A model generated the notes under the pieces. The model saw only the letters and a program-made list of their open reading frames with translations. It had not been told where the DNA came from and searched no databases. This document shows, piece by piece, positions 41,747-52,200 of a DNA stretch of 64,000 nucleotides (its first letter is position 1; each line of letters begins with the position of its first letter). Source of the stretch: an uncultured Bacilli bacterium. GTDB taxonomy: Bacteria; Bacillota_I; Bacilli_A; RFN20; CAG-826. Made by a program: the position numbers and the translations under genes. Location: positions 1-64,000 of the forward strand of contig CAKPBC010000009.1 in the NCBI GenBank assembly GCA_934140155.1, written 5' to 3'.

Positions 41747-44404
41747 ATGAAAAACTATTATGAAAAAAGTGTTGATGAAGTATTAAGTGAGTTTAAAACT
41801 AGTAAAGAAGGACTTACTAATAGTGAAGTCGAAGTTCGCTTAAAAGAATTCGGAAAAAATGCTCTTATTGCTAAAAAGAAAAAGAGTTTTATTCGTTTAT
41901 TCTTTGAACAAATGAAGGATCTAATGATTATTGTTCTTTTACTTGCGGCTTTAATATCTGCTGTTCTTGCCATTATTGAAAAAAATTATCTTGAGTTAAT
42001 TGATGGAGGAATTATTTTATTAATCGTTATCATTAACTCAATAATTGGTGTTATGCAAGAGCAAAAAGCGGATAAATCTATGGAACTACTTAAAAATATG
42101 AATAAGCCATTTGCAAAAGTATTAAGAAATGGTGAAATCGAAAAAGTAAAAAGTGAAGATATTGTTGTTGGTGATATTATCATACTTGAAGCAGGCGATT
42201 CAGTTCCTGCCGATTTAAGAATTATAGAAAGTGCCTCTTTAAAAATAGAAGAATCTTCGCTTACTGGAGAAAGTTTACCAGTCAGTAAAGAAGACGCTAT
42301 ATTACCTTCAAATACTCCATTAGGAGACCGCAAAAATATGGCCTTTAGTTCCACAACTGTAAGTTATGGAAGAGGAAAAGGTGTCGTAGTTGCTACAGGT
42401 ATGAATACCGAAGTAGGGCATATTGCTAATATGCTTAATGAAGATGATAAACAAATTACACCTTTACAAGGACAATTAAATAAAACAGCAAAAATGCTAT
42501 CAATTTTAATATTAGGAATAGCAATTGTAATATTTGTTGCTTCACTAATTAAAAATGGTTTAACGATGGATTCAATTGTAGAAAGTTTTATGACTGCAGT
42601 TGCTATTGCCGTTGCCGCAATTCCTGAAGGACTTAGTGCAGTTGTAACAATTGTATTAGCAATAGGTGTTAAAGAAATGTCAAAAAATAACGCTATTGTA
42701 AAGCATTTGCCAGCTGTAGAAACGCTAGGATGTTGCCAAGTTATTTGCTCTGATAAAACTGGAACATTAACCATGAATAAAATGACTGTTAAACAATTAT
42801 ACACATTATCTAATGGACTATTTGTTAATATTAAAGAAAACGAAGATAATAGCGTAAACGCATTAGTTAATGGGATGGTTTTATGTAATGACACTACAAC
42901 TAGTAATGAAGGAACATTATTAGGTGATCCAACTGAAACAGCCTTAATACAATACTTACTAGATAGCAGGATTGATTGCAAATTAATTAAAGATAAGAAC
43001 AAAAGAATTGATGAAATTCCTTTTGATAGCGTACGTAAATTAATGACTACTGTTAATAAAAATGAAGATGAAACTATTGCTTACATTAAAGGTGCAGTTG
43101 ATAAATTATTAGTAAAATGTAATAGAATTTTAGATCATAATGAAGTTAGAAAAATAACTACTGATGATTTAAAAAATATTGAATCTACTAATAAATTAAT
43201 GGCGGATAAAGCATTACGTGTTTTAGCGTTTGCTATTAATGATGATCTCAATCATGATAATTTAGAAAATAACTTAATATTTGTTGGCTTAACAGGAATG
43301 ATTGATCCACCACGAAAAGAAGTAACTGAAGCAGTTAAAACTTGTGAATCAGCAGGAATGAAAGCTGTAATGATTACCGGAGACCATTTAAATACCGCAG
43401 TGGCAATTGCTAAAGATATTGGTATATTTAAAAAAGATTCATTAGCTATTACTGGCGAAGAATTAGATAAATTATCGGATGAAGAATTTAAGAAAAACTT
43501 AAGCAAATATGCTGTATTTGCGCGTGTTAGTCCAGAAAATAAAGTTCGAATTGTTAAGGCATATAAGAGTTTTGACTTAGTTGTGGCAATGACTGGCGAT
43601 GGCGTTAATGATGCCCCAAGTATAAAAAGCGCTGATGTAGGTGTTGGAATGGGTATTACTGGTACGGATGTAAGTAAAGAAGCTAGTGATATTGTTTTAG
43701 CCGATGATAACTTTGCCACTATTATTGGTGCTGTTAAAGAAGGAAGAAAAGTATACGCTAATATCCAAAAAGTTATTAAATATTTATTGTCTGCGAATAT
43801 TGCGGAAGTATTGTGTTTGTTTATAACTACTCTATTTATGTTAGGGGCAGGAGAGGAATTCTTAACGCCGGTTATGATTCTTTGGATCAATCTTGTTACT
43901 GACTCATTACCTGCTTTATCACTTGCTTATGAAGATGCAGATAATGATATAATGAGCCATAAGCCACGTGATAAAAAAGAAAATTTAATGTCCGGAAGAA
44001 CAGGTGTTGATATTATTATTCAAGGATTAATTCAAACTGGATTAACATTAGGATCATATTCCGTAGGTAATTATTTATATGGACATAGTGAAGGAATGAT
44101 GATGGCATTTATTACATTATCATTAATTCAATTATTCCATGCTTATAATAGCAAATCTACAAAATCACTATTTAGTAAAAATCCATTCAAAAATCGTATG
44201 TTAAATTTATCATTTCTCGTTGGTGTTATATTAATGATTATTCCAACTTGTATTCCTGGCATTGCACAATTCTTTATGAATAATTCAGAAGTTCAAGTAT
44301 TATCATTAACTCATTGGTTATATGCAATGTTATTTGCACTAGCAATAATACCACTTGTGGAAATTCAAAAAATTATTACTAATAAGATAATGAAATCAAA
44401 ATAG
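41747..44404 (+). CDS. P-type cation (Mn/Ca) exporting ATPase
   Basis: This 885-aa pump has the P2-type ATPase plan: an actuator domain with SSLTGESLPVSK (about residue 170), phosphorylation site SDKTGTLTMNKM (about 333), nucleotide-domain GDPTETAL and hinge MTGDGVNDAPSIK (about 615), and ten predicted membrane segments including AIPEGLSAVVTIVLA (helix 4). The sequence type is that of SERCA/PMR1-like calcium or manganese pumps. The riboswitch in front senses Mn, so Mn export (as shown for Lactococcus YoaB) is the best guess; Ca export remains possible. The ribosome site is GGAAGGGTGG. Monocistronic. Confidence 0.9.
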   Translation: MKNYYEKSVDEVLSEFKTSKEGLTNSEVEVRLKEFGKNALIAKKKKSFIRLFFEQMKDLMIIVLLLAALISAVLAIIEKNYLELIDGGIILLIVIINSIIGVMQEQKADKSMELLKNMNKPFAKVLRNGEIEKVKSEDIVVGDIIILEAGDSVPADLRIIESASLKIEESSLTGESLPVSKEDAILPSNTPLGDRKNMAFSSTTVSYGRGKGVVVATGMNTEVGHIANMLNEDDKQITPLQGQLNKTAKMLSILILGIAIVIFVASLIKNGLTMDSIVESFMTAVAIAVAAIPEGLSAVVTIVLAIGVKEMSKNNAIVKHLPAVETLGCCQVICSDKTGTLTMNKMTVKQLYTLSNGLFVNIKENEDNSVNALVNGMVLCNDTTTSNEGTLLGDPTETALIQYLLDSRIDCKLIKDKNKRIDEIPFDSVRKLMTTVNKNEDETIAYIKGAVDKLLVKCNRILDHNEVRKITTDDLKNIESTNKLMADKALRVLAFAINDDLNHDNLENNLIFVGLTGMIDPPRKEVTEAVKTCESAGMKAVMITGDHLNTAVAIAKDIGIFKKDSLAITGEELDKLSDEEFKKNLSKYAVFARVSPENKVRIVKAYKSFDLVVAMTGDGVNDAPSIKSADVGVGMGITGTDVSKEASDIVLADDNFATIIGAVKEGRKVYANIQKVIKYLLSANIAEVLCLFITTLFMLGAGEEFLTPVMILWINLVTDSLPALSLAYEDADNDIMSHKPRDKKENLMSGRTGVDIIIQGLIQTGLTLGSYSVGNYLYGHSEGMMMAFITLSLIQLFHAYNSKSTKSLFSKNPFKNRMLNLSFLVGVILMIIPTCIPGIAQFFMNNSEVQVLSLTHWLYAMLFALAIIPLVEIQKIITNKIMKSK

Positions 44405-44411
44405 TTTAACT

Positions 44412-44437
44412 GGTGTACATTAACTTGTACACCTTTT
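44412..44437 (+). terminator. Intrinsic terminator
   Basis: GGTGTAC (44412-44418) pairs with GTACACC (44427-44433), 8-nt loop, followed by TTTT. Confidence 0.8.
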
Positions 44438-44490
44438 AAATGTATTAACAATAAATAATTAACATAAATAATAATTAATATATTAATAGC

Positions 44491-44519
44491 ATGACAAAGT
44501 TATTTTATAGTTATATAAT
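44491..44519 (+). promoter_or_regulatory. Promoter candidate 1 for cluster 2
   Basis: ATGACA (44491-44496), 17-bp spacer, perfect TATAAT (44514-44519). The leader to the regulator gene at 44636 would be about 110 nt. Confidence 0.5.
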
Positions 44520-44581
44520 ACATCTAGTAGAAATAATAAGGTCTAAACCAAAAAATGTAAAATCAAATACTTTGCTAGTAC

Positions 44582-44611
44582 TTGACAAACTTATAGATGG
44601 TGACTTATCAT
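44582..44611 (+). promoter_or_regulatory. Promoter candidate 2 for cluster 2
   Basis: Perfect TTGACA (44582-44587), 18-bp spacer, TATCAT (44606-44611), close to the regulator gene. Two promoters in a row would allow separate basal and regulated expression. Confidence 0.4.
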
Positions 44612-44635
44612 TTTGATTATGAAGGAATTAAAGAA

Positions 44636-45349
44636 ATGATTAAAATTGCAATTGTTGAAGATGAAAACGATATGGCGTTAGACTTAAAAAAACATATTGA
44701 AACATTTTTTAATAGCAACAATAAGCCATTTTCTATTGATGTATTTGATAGTGCAATTAAATTCCTAGATAAATATAAATTTGGATATAATCTTGTATTT
44801 ATGGATATTAACTTACCATATATGAATGGAATGAGTGCAGCCGAAAAACTTCGATGTGAAGATGAAGAAGTCATGATTATTTTTGTTACATCTCTCGCAC
44901 AATACGCTATTAATGGATACAAAGTTAATGCTTTTGATTATATTTTAAAACCAGTTAATTATTATAATTTTTCTTTAACCTTAGAAAGAGTGCTTTCACA
45001 TTTAAAAGATGACGAAGAATCGATTGTCATCTCATCTAATAAAACTTCAATGAAAAAAATCTCGATTAATAAAATAAAGTATATTGAAATTAATAATCAT
45101 AGAATTATATTTCATACGATTGATGGTAATTATGAAACTCATGGTTCATTAAATTATTATGCTGATATTTTAAAAGACCACTATTTCGAACTATGTAATC
45201 GTTGCTATTTAGTTAATTTGACAATGGTTAGTCAAGTGACGCCAACAAGTGTAGTCGTTGATGGTGAGTCATTAATAATATCAAGACCTAAACGCAAAGA
45301 ATTTCTTCACACATTAAATAAATTCATAGCTACTGGCGGTGGAAAATAA
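44636..45349 (+). CDS. LytTR response regulator, cluster 2
   Basis: This 237-aa protein is the paralogue of the regulator at 29659, sharing the receiver (IVEDEND, Asp57 in FMDINLPY, FVTSLAQYA, DYILKPVN) and the LytTR domain (MKKISINKIKYIEI, THGSLNYY, CNRCYLVNL). Both keep the acidic pocket, Asp and Lys, so both should be phosphorylated. The LytTR parts differ at many positions, which may separate their binding sites. The ATG at 44636 is preferred over an upstream start at 44597 because it matches the paralogue; GAAGGAATTAAAG supplies a weak ribosome site. The kinase gene overlaps its last base. Confidence 0.9.
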   Translation: MIKIAIVEDENDMALDLKKHIETFFNSNNKPFSIDVFDSAIKFLDKYKFGYNLVFMDINLPYMNGMSAAEKLRCEDEEVMIIFVTSLAQYAINGYKVNAFDYILKPVNYYNFSLTLERVLSHLKDDEESIVISSNKTSMKKISINKIKYIEINNHRIIFHTIDGNYETHGSLNYYADILKDHYFELCNRCYLVNLTMVSQVTPTSVVVDGESLIISRPKRKEFLHTLNKFIATGGGK

Positions 45350-46701
45350 TGGAAATAACTGAATTATTTGCTTATAAAATTGTTTTCGTTATCGAAATAC
45401 TTGTTGCTATGCATTTACTTTCTTTTTATTTGCCTAAAAAGAATTATCCAGTAGCAAGATATTTAATTAGTATTGGATTTTGTTTTTTGATTGCGATATT
45501 TTTCCCATTATTTAATAAAATATCTTATTCTTGGTGGTATTCATCACTTATGTTTCTTATCTTATTTACTATCTGCGCGATATCATTATATTTTGTTTAT
45601 AATATCTCAATTCAAAATATATTTCTAATTGCCATTACATCTTACACTGCGCAACATTTAGCGTATCAAGTTTATAACATTTTAATTTCTACTTTAAATT
45701 TAAAGGAGAAATTATCGTTTGTTTCTTATGGCAATGCACCATTAAATGTTTCAATAACGCAAATTAATATAATTTCTTTAGCAATTCTTATTATTGTTTA
45801 TGCCATTATTTATACGATAATATTTGTCATATTTAATGAAAAAATCAACAAAGATGAAACCAAGATATCAAATTTCAGTATTGTACTTATTTCAGGATTT
45901 GTTTTACTTATCGATATATTGATTAATTCTATCATCATTTATAACGATAAATTTAAAGGAAGAGAAGTATCAATTATTACTTGTACTTACAATATCATTT
46001 GTTGTCTGGTAGTAGTGTGTTTGTTATTTAGTCTTTTAAATATTAAACAATTGAAAACAGAATTGATTGTAACGAGTCAGTTATTAGATAAAGCCGAAGA
46101 ACAATATAAGCAAAATAAAGAAAATGTGGATCTAATCAATATCAAATGTCATGATTTAAAACATCAAATTAGAGGACTAGGTAATAAAGCAAATATTTCG
46201 CAAGATACAGTTAAAGAATTAGAAAATATGATTAGTATTTATGATTCCACTATTAAGACAAATAATGATGCATTAGATTTAATACTTACAGAAAAAAGTT
46301 TATTTTGTCAAAAAAATAAAATTGATCTTAAATGCTATGCGGATTGCTCTAAACTAGGATTTATTAATGAATCGGATTTATATTCTCTTTTTGGTAATAT
46401 GATTGATAATGCTATTGAAGCTGTTACAAAAATTGAAAATAAAGACAAACGTACTATTAGTTTAATTGTTCGAAATGCTTTATCTTGTACGTCTATATTT
46501 ATATCAAACTATTTTGAAGGAAAAGTTAAATTAGATCGAAATGGTATGCCGATAACATCTAAACAAAATAAAAATTATCATGGCTATGGATTAAAATCCA
46601 TCAAGATGATTGTTGATAAGTACAATGGTGATTTAAAAATAGATGTGAAAGATAACATCTTTATTATCCAAATTTTATTTACTAATTATAATGAAAAATA
46701 A
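45349..46701 (+). CDS. GHKL (AgrC-like) sensor histidine kinase, cluster 2
   Basis: This 450-aa kinase is exactly as long as its paralogue at 30372. It has about six membrane segments (residues 5-230), the linker AEEQYKQNKENVDLIN, the phospho-acceptor His in KCHDLKHQIRG (about 265-275), N-box FGNMIDNAIEAV and G-box HGYGLKSIKMIV. The linker, H-box and ATP-binding region are much more alike between the two kinases than the membrane regions appear to be, so the two probably read different signals but use the same output chemistry. A hairpin without a T-run (46699-46726) follows, so read-through into the peptide gene is possible here, unlike cluster 1. Confidence 0.88.
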   Translation: MEITELFAYKIVFVIEILVAMHLLSFYLPKKNYPVARYLISIGFCFLIAIFFPLFNKISYSWWYSSLMFLILFTICAISLYFVYNISIQNIFLIAITSYTAQHLAYQVYNILISTLNLKEKLSFVSYGNAPLNVSITQINIISLAILIIVYAIIYTIIFVIFNEKINKDETKISNFSIVLISGFVLLIDILINSIIIYNDKFKGREVSIITCTYNIICCLVVVCLLFSLLNIKQLKTELIVTSQLLDKAEEQYKQNKENVDLINIKCHDLKHQIRGLGNKANISQDTVKELENMISIYDSTIKTNNDALDLILTEKSLFCQKNKIDLKCYADCSKLGFINESDLYSLFGNMIDNAIEAVTKIENKDKRTISLIVRNALSCTSIFISNYFEGKVKLDRNGMPITSKQNKNYHGYGLKSIKMIVDKYNGDLKIDVKDNIFIIQILFTNYNEK

Positions 46702-46705
46702 TCAA

Positions 46706-46735
46706 CAATTCGCGCTAAGTTGATTACAATTCACG
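46706..46735 (+). promoter_or_regulatory. Candidate LytTR direct-repeat site, cluster 2
   Basis: CAATTCGCG (46706-46714) and CAATTCACG (46727-46735) match at 8 of 9 positions and start exactly 21 bp apart. The cluster 1 repeats have the same period and also carry an ACG core. The left copy also lies in the loop side of the hairpin after the kinase gene. Confidence 0.5.
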
Positions 46736-46751
46736 AAGTACATATTTATAA

Positions 46752-46765
46752 ATAAACCGCTTTCA
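46752..46765 (-). promoter_or_regulatory. cre-like site before the cluster 2 peptide operon
   Basis: Read on the minus strand, TGAAAGCGGTTTAT fits TGWAARCGYTWNCW at 12 of 14 positions. It lies 16 bp after the direct repeat, as the cre of cluster 1 lies 12 bp after its repeat. Confidence 0.4.
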
Positions 46766-46796
46766 AATTAAATAAACAATGAAAGGGGTTTTTTAT

Positions 46797-46946
46797 ATGG
46801 AAAATTATAAAAAATATTATCACCAACCAATGGTGAAAGTAGAGAATTTACTAATAGAAGACATAGTCTTAGCATCCGGCGTTATAAAATCAGATGGTAC
46901 TTATGACATTTATGATAAAAATTTTAATGCTGATGACACACTCTAA
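46797..46946 (+). CDS. 49-aa acidic peptide, cluster 2
   Basis: This gene encodes 49 residues without signal peptide or membrane segment: a Tyr-rich start (MENYKKYYHQPMVKV), the conserved core LIEDIVLASG and a Gly/Tyr/Asp-rich tail ending in ADDTL. The position, operon order and Y..P.V...ED(V/I).L.S pattern match the 41-aa peptide of cluster 1, whereas the tails share almost nothing. A conserved front with a variable tail is what precursor peptides of signalling or modified-peptide systems look like, but no processing enzyme is nearby. GAAAGGGG precedes the ATG, and the TAAGGAGG at its end is the ribosome site of the next gene. Confidence 0.68.
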   Translation: MENYKKYYHQPMVKVENLLIEDIVLASGVIKSDGTYDIYDKNFNADDTL

Positions 46947-46958
46947 GGAGGTATAAAC

Positions 46959-49184
46959 ATGAAAAAGAAAATATTATTTAGCGTGGCTTTAGCTAGTTTA
47001 GTTCTTGGTAGTGGTATTGTTTCTTTAAGTAACGAAAAAGAAAACTTAAAAGATTTTGCTTATGATACTTTTAATGCCGCTAAAGGTGTAAGTATTAAAA
47101 ATGCTAGAAGAACTAATCAAAGTGTTGAAAATTCGACAATTTATGCTCAAGTTGCAACTAAAGATGGTGTAGATTATTTAAGATTTGCTACCGCTATTAA
47201 AGGAGATATAAATAGTGTTAGTTATAATCGTACAATTGTCGCAACAGGTGCATCAAAAGATAAAACTATTACCACAGTTTATAAAAGCATTAGTGCAAAA
47301 AATAGTGAAAGTGCAGATGCATTATCTGTTTTTTATACTGAAAATGGTTCACTTACTGATTTAGCTTTATCTTCAACGAAAGATTTCTATTGGGCTTGTT
47401 TTACAATTGCTTTTGAAACAGAAACATATAAAGAAAGTGATTTAAATATCAGTGTTAGTGTTAATGGCAACATAGTTGCTAGTAGAACAACATCTTTATA
47501 TCGTGTAAAAAATTATTATGAAGATCCAAATATTGAGTTAGGTACTTTTTTAAGTAAAAATAATAGCAATAGTGTTGATGCTAACCTTGTTAGTCCATCT
47601 AGCGGAATTAAAGATGGATCTTATAAAATTCCACGTGGTGGAGTAAGTGATGGAGAATATGTTTATTATCCGCTTAATGTTATGGGTTCTAGAACATCAA
47701 AAATTATTAAATATAATTTCTTAACTAACAGTGTCGTAAAAGAAAGTGAAGTTATTAATTTAACATCAATTGATAAAGGAGAATGGTCTCAAACTGCTGG
47801 GAATTTATTTATCTACAAAGATTACATTTATCAAATTATGCAAGATGGTTCATTTAAAGTATTTAATAAAGATTTAGAAGAAATGAATTTAGAAAATAAA
47901 TTAAGTCTTTCTTTACCATCATCTGGAAAAATTTATGATGTTGAATATAATGCAAAATTAAATAAATTTGTCATCGCTACAAGAGATAAAAAAATATATT
48001 TTGCTAATGAAAACGCTGGAAACATTACTGTTGATAGTACTTCTTACCCGGTAAAGTTAGATGCAAACTATGCATTTAATGACATAACATCCGATGATGA
48101 ATATATTTATGTTATTGGCGGACAAGATAATGTAACTCAAGCATGTATTTATGTTTATGACTGGAATGGTAATGATGTTACTAAAGTGATTACTAATGCT
48201 GCGAATGAAAAATTTACATCAAATGTAAATATTCAAGGAATGATAATTCATAACAATCATTATTATATTTCACTTTCAAGATTTAATAACGAAGGACTCT
48301 TTATTTATGAATTATTATTTAAACAAACTAGCAGTATTGAATCTAAATATACTTTTGATGAAACTGTTGAGTATATGAACTTAGCAAATAAATCAGAAGA
48401 AGATGTAGTTGCCGCTAATTATAAACAATTAAATGAAACACAGATTATGGAAAAAATTAAAGTAGAAGATAAAGACATAGATTTCTTTTCATTAAGAGGA
48501 GCGGCAATTGATGGTAATTATCTTTACTTACCTTTAACTAATAATGGTGCACAAAAAATGATAATTGCAAAATATGATTTAGCAGCAAACAAAGTTATTA
48601 AGTATTCTGATGTCCTTGTACTTGGTGCAAAATCATCTTGGGGCAAAAATCCAGGAAATCTATTTATAGTAAATGATACAATTTATGTAGTTAAAAAAGA
48701 TGGCTTATTAGCATTAGATAAAGAATTAAATGTAGTTGAAAGCAAATTAAATATTGATTTTGGTAATACAGCAAACAATTTACTTTCTATTCAATATAAC
48801 GAAAAATTAAATAAATTCGCAATTTTAGATGGATACTACAATTTGTATTTTGCCGAAAATGGGAAAAAAGCGACTTGGATTGCTAAGTTAAAATTTAGTT
48901 CCTTTGTTACTGCAATTGAAAGCCTTTCTTCTACAGACAAATACATTTATAGTATTGCTAAAAAAGATGGATTAGCGGGTGCGGAAATAAATGTACTAGA
49001 TTGGAACGGCAATGTTATAAGAAGCAATGTTAAATTTAGTGGTAGCGTCGAATCAAAATGGGTTTCTGACACTTCTTATAATGTACAAAATATCATTGTT
49101 AATGGTAGTAAAACATATGTATTAGGCTTGAATTTCAGCAGCGCAAAAGGTGCATATATATTTGAAACCACCTTTGGATTTTAG
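46959..49184 (+). CDS. Secreted propeller-like repeat protein, cluster 2
   Basis: This 741-aa protein is the paralogue of the one at 31994. It has a signal peptide (about 1-23), the same N-terminal module (TIYAQVATKDGVDYLRFATA, later FYWACFTIAF and NIVASRTTSL) and two propeller-like modules (about 205-455 and 500-741). The repeat lines recur: GGVSDGEYVYYPL, GNLFIYKDYIYQIMQDG, VEYNAKLNKFVIATRD, DEYIYVI...IYVYDWNGND, VNIQGMI. There is no lipobox, anchor or catalytic motif. The ribosome site AAGGAGG overlaps the stop of the peptide gene, so the two are translated as a unit. A binding or scaffold role beside the GH3 enzyme is inference. Confidence 0.75.
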   Translation: MKKKILFSVALASLVLGSGIVSLSNEKENLKDFAYDTFNAAKGVSIKNARRTNQSVENSTIYAQVATKDGVDYLRFATAIKGDINSVSYNRTIVATGASKDKTITTVYKSISAKNSESADALSVFYTENGSLTDLALSSTKDFYWACFTIAFETETYKESDLNISVSVNGNIVASRTTSLYRVKNYYEDPNIELGTFLSKNNSNSVDANLVSPSSGIKDGSYKIPRGGVSDGEYVYYPLNVMGSRTSKIIKYNFLTNSVVKESEVINLTSIDKGEWSQTAGNLFIYKDYIYQIMQDGSFKVFNKDLEEMNLENKLSLSLPSSGKIYDVEYNAKLNKFVIATRDKKIYFANENAGNITVDSTSYPVKLDANYAFNDITSDDEYIYVIGGQDNVTQACIYVYDWNGNDVTKVITNAANEKFTSNVNIQGMIIHNNHYYISLSRFNNEGLFIYELLFKQTSSIESKYTFDETVEYMNLANKSEEDVVAANYKQLNETQIMEKIKVEDKDIDFFSLRGAAIDGNYLYLPLTNNGAQKMIIAKYDLAANKVIKYSDVLVLGAKSSWGKNPGNLFIVNDTIYVVKKDGLLALDKELNVVESKLNIDFGNTANNLLSIQYNEKLNKFAILDGYYNLYFAENGKKATWIAKLKFSSFVTAIESLSSTDKYIYSIAKKDGLAGAEINVLDWNGNVIRSNVKFSGSVESKWVSDTSYNVQNIIVNGSKTYVLGLNFSSAKGAYIFETTFGF

Positions 49185-49207
49185 TAAAATTAAAATGGAG
49201 TTAAAAA

Positions 49208-52200
49208 ATGAAAAAAAGAGTTAAATTAATCGTTAATTTCGCGGGAATGATTGTCCTTGCATCAGCAACAGTCATTGGAAATGTAGTATGTAATATTTTC
49301 GAATCACAAATTAATAGTTACTTGTGTCCGCCAATTTCTAATAACAAAAGTAATTCTACTGAGAGCGCTAGCGGGGAAGACTTAGTAAAAGAAATTGTAA
49401 TGGAAGGTGCGGTATTAGCCAAAAATGATGGCGTATTACCATTAAGTAAATCTGACAATAATAAAATAAATATTTTTGGATGGAGTGTTACTGACTGGGT
49501 TATGGCTGGTGGAGGATCAGGTACTGTTTCTCCAAAAGATAATGATTGGAATAATACAGTTGATTTATTAAAAGCTTTTGATTTATATGAATATGGGGTT
49601 AGTTATAATCAAGACTTAATTGATGCATATTCTAAATTTCATAAACCATTTCGTAATGTGGGCTTTGGACAAAGCGGCCAAAGAGGTAGAACTGATATTT
49701 TCGAACCAAAATTAAGTGATAAATCTGTATATAGTGATGAACTATTAGAAAATGCTAAAAATTATTCAGATACGGCTTTATTTGTTATTTCTAGAACAGG
49801 TCATGAATCAACAGATGTGAGTCCGGATTATATTAAAATTACAAATACTGAAAAAGAAATGCTTACTTATTTAGGTGAGAATTATAAAAATGTCATTGTT
49901 TTAATTAATGCTTGTAACACAATGGTTCTTGATTTTGTTGATACAATTCCAGGCATTGATGCTTGCTTAGTTGTGGGTGCAACTGGAACACATGGTGCTA
50001 GAGCAATACCTTATTTATTATATGGTGATAATAGTCCTTCGGGTCATTTTGCCGATACTTATGCTTATGAGTTAGAAAGTAACGTTAATTATGATTATAT
50101 TACTAATATTGGAAAATATACTAATGCTAATGAATATTTAGGCGATTTAGCGACTAAAAGCGATGCCTATATGGATTTTGTTGAAGGTATATATGTCGGT
50201 TATAAATGGTACGAGACCGCGGATAAAGAAGGCGTTTGGAATAATGCTAAATACACTCGTAAAGTATTAGACGGAGAAGGACAAGAAGTTACTTTAAATG
50301 GTTATGATAGTGTTGTTCAATATCCATTTGGCTATGGCTTGTCATATACAAAATTTGAATGGAGTAATCCAGTAATTACTGTTAAAGATAAAGATGGAAA
50401 AGAAATAACAAACGGAACATTTACTGATGAAAGTAAAATTACTATTGATGTCACAGTGAAAAACATTGGAGAAGTTGCTGGTAAAGATGTTGTTCAAGTT
50501 TATTTAACTGCACCATATAAAGATGGACAAATCGAGAAATCTTATGTTAGCTTAGTGGGTTATGAAAAAACTATTAAGTTAGAACCACAAAGCGAACAAA
50601 AAGTAAGTATTGAAATCGATCCTAATGATTTTACTTCTTACGATTGCTATGATAAAAATGAAAATGGATTTAAGGGATATGAATTAGAAAGTGGAGACTA
50701 TGAACTTAAATTAATGACTGATTCACATCATTTAAAAGAAATGTCTAAAAATACTTTTGCTTTAAAAGTAGAAGATACAATTAAAGTTAGTAAAGATAAA
50801 GCAACAGGTGCAGAAGTAAGTAATAAGTTTACTTATCCAACTGCATATGATGGATATTCTTTAGATGGTAATAATGGCGATGAAAATGCTAATATTCCAT
50901 TTATTTCTAGAAATAATCTACCAGATCCTTATGAATTTAAAAGAGGAGAGAATCGTAAAGTTACCGCTAGTATTGCTAAAAAAGTAAAAATTACTCAAGA
51001 ACTAGGCGATGAATGGGATAACGCCACTACAGATGTATTTGGTAAGGAAGTTGACCAAACTAAAGAAAAATGGGGACAAACAAATACTTCCTACAAATTA
51101 GCGGAAAACGGACGTATTACCGAATTAGGTTATGAATTAGGGGCAAATTATGATGATGCAAGATGGAATGACTTATTAAATCAATTAAAGATTGGTTCTG
51201 CAACTAACTTAGTAGGTAATGGCTATTCAATTACAAGAATTAACGAAATTGGTCTACCAAGTTTATCAGCATACGATGGACCACTTCAAATTAAAGGATA
51301 TAACCCAGGTGTTGATGGAAAAGTTGGTAATGGTTATACATCTAACACAGTATTAGCTCAAACATTCAATAAGAAATTAGCACTAGAATGGGGCGTTTCT
51401 TATGGTACGGATTGCGTTAATTTAAATGTTGCTAGTGCATGGGCACCAGGAACAAATATTCATCGTACCCCAATTGGTGGACGTAACTTTGAATATTATA
51501 GTGAAGATCCATTCTTATCTTCAACAATGGTAGTAAATGCTATTACTGGTTTACAAAGAACAGGTACTTTCCCTTATTTAAAACATTTTGCTTTAAATCC
51601 AACCGAAAATCACCGTAATTATTTATATAACTGGTGTACGGAACAAACATTAAGAGAAACATATTTAAAATCTTTCCAAAAAGCAATTGAAGTTGCCGAT
51701 TGTATGGGACTTATGACTTCTTATGGAAGAATTGGAATTTGTTATACTGGAGGTAGTGAGGCTCTTATTGAAGGAGTTGCACGCCAAGAATGGGGATTCA
51801 AAGGTGTAATAGTCACTGACTATTCTTACGATAATAAGTTTATGAATATTGACCATGGCTTACGTGCTGGTAATGACTTAGGTATGGGCTCGAAACTTAA
51901 TTATATGGGTGCAGATTATAGCTTTAATTATAGTGATAGTGCAACACCAAGAATTCAAAAGCAACTTAAAAAAGCTGTTAAACATGCATGCTTTGCTTAT
52001 GCACATACCCAAGTAATTAATAAAAATTGGAATGAGTATATTAAAGATCATCCAGATGAAGGTAAGACTATTGATAGTGCTGTTATCATTGATTCTTGGA
52101 ACTGGTGGAAGCCAACTATTGTCGCATTTGATATTATGGTTGGATGTGGCATAGCTATTTGGGCTTATGAAACAATTCGTAAAAAAAGTTGGTTTGAAAA

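Noticed and set aside
42364..43890. Long minus-strand frames inside the P-type ATPase gene
   Set aside because: They mirror the codon pattern of the plus-strand gene, have Ser/Ile/Thr-rich meaningless translations and no ribosome sites.
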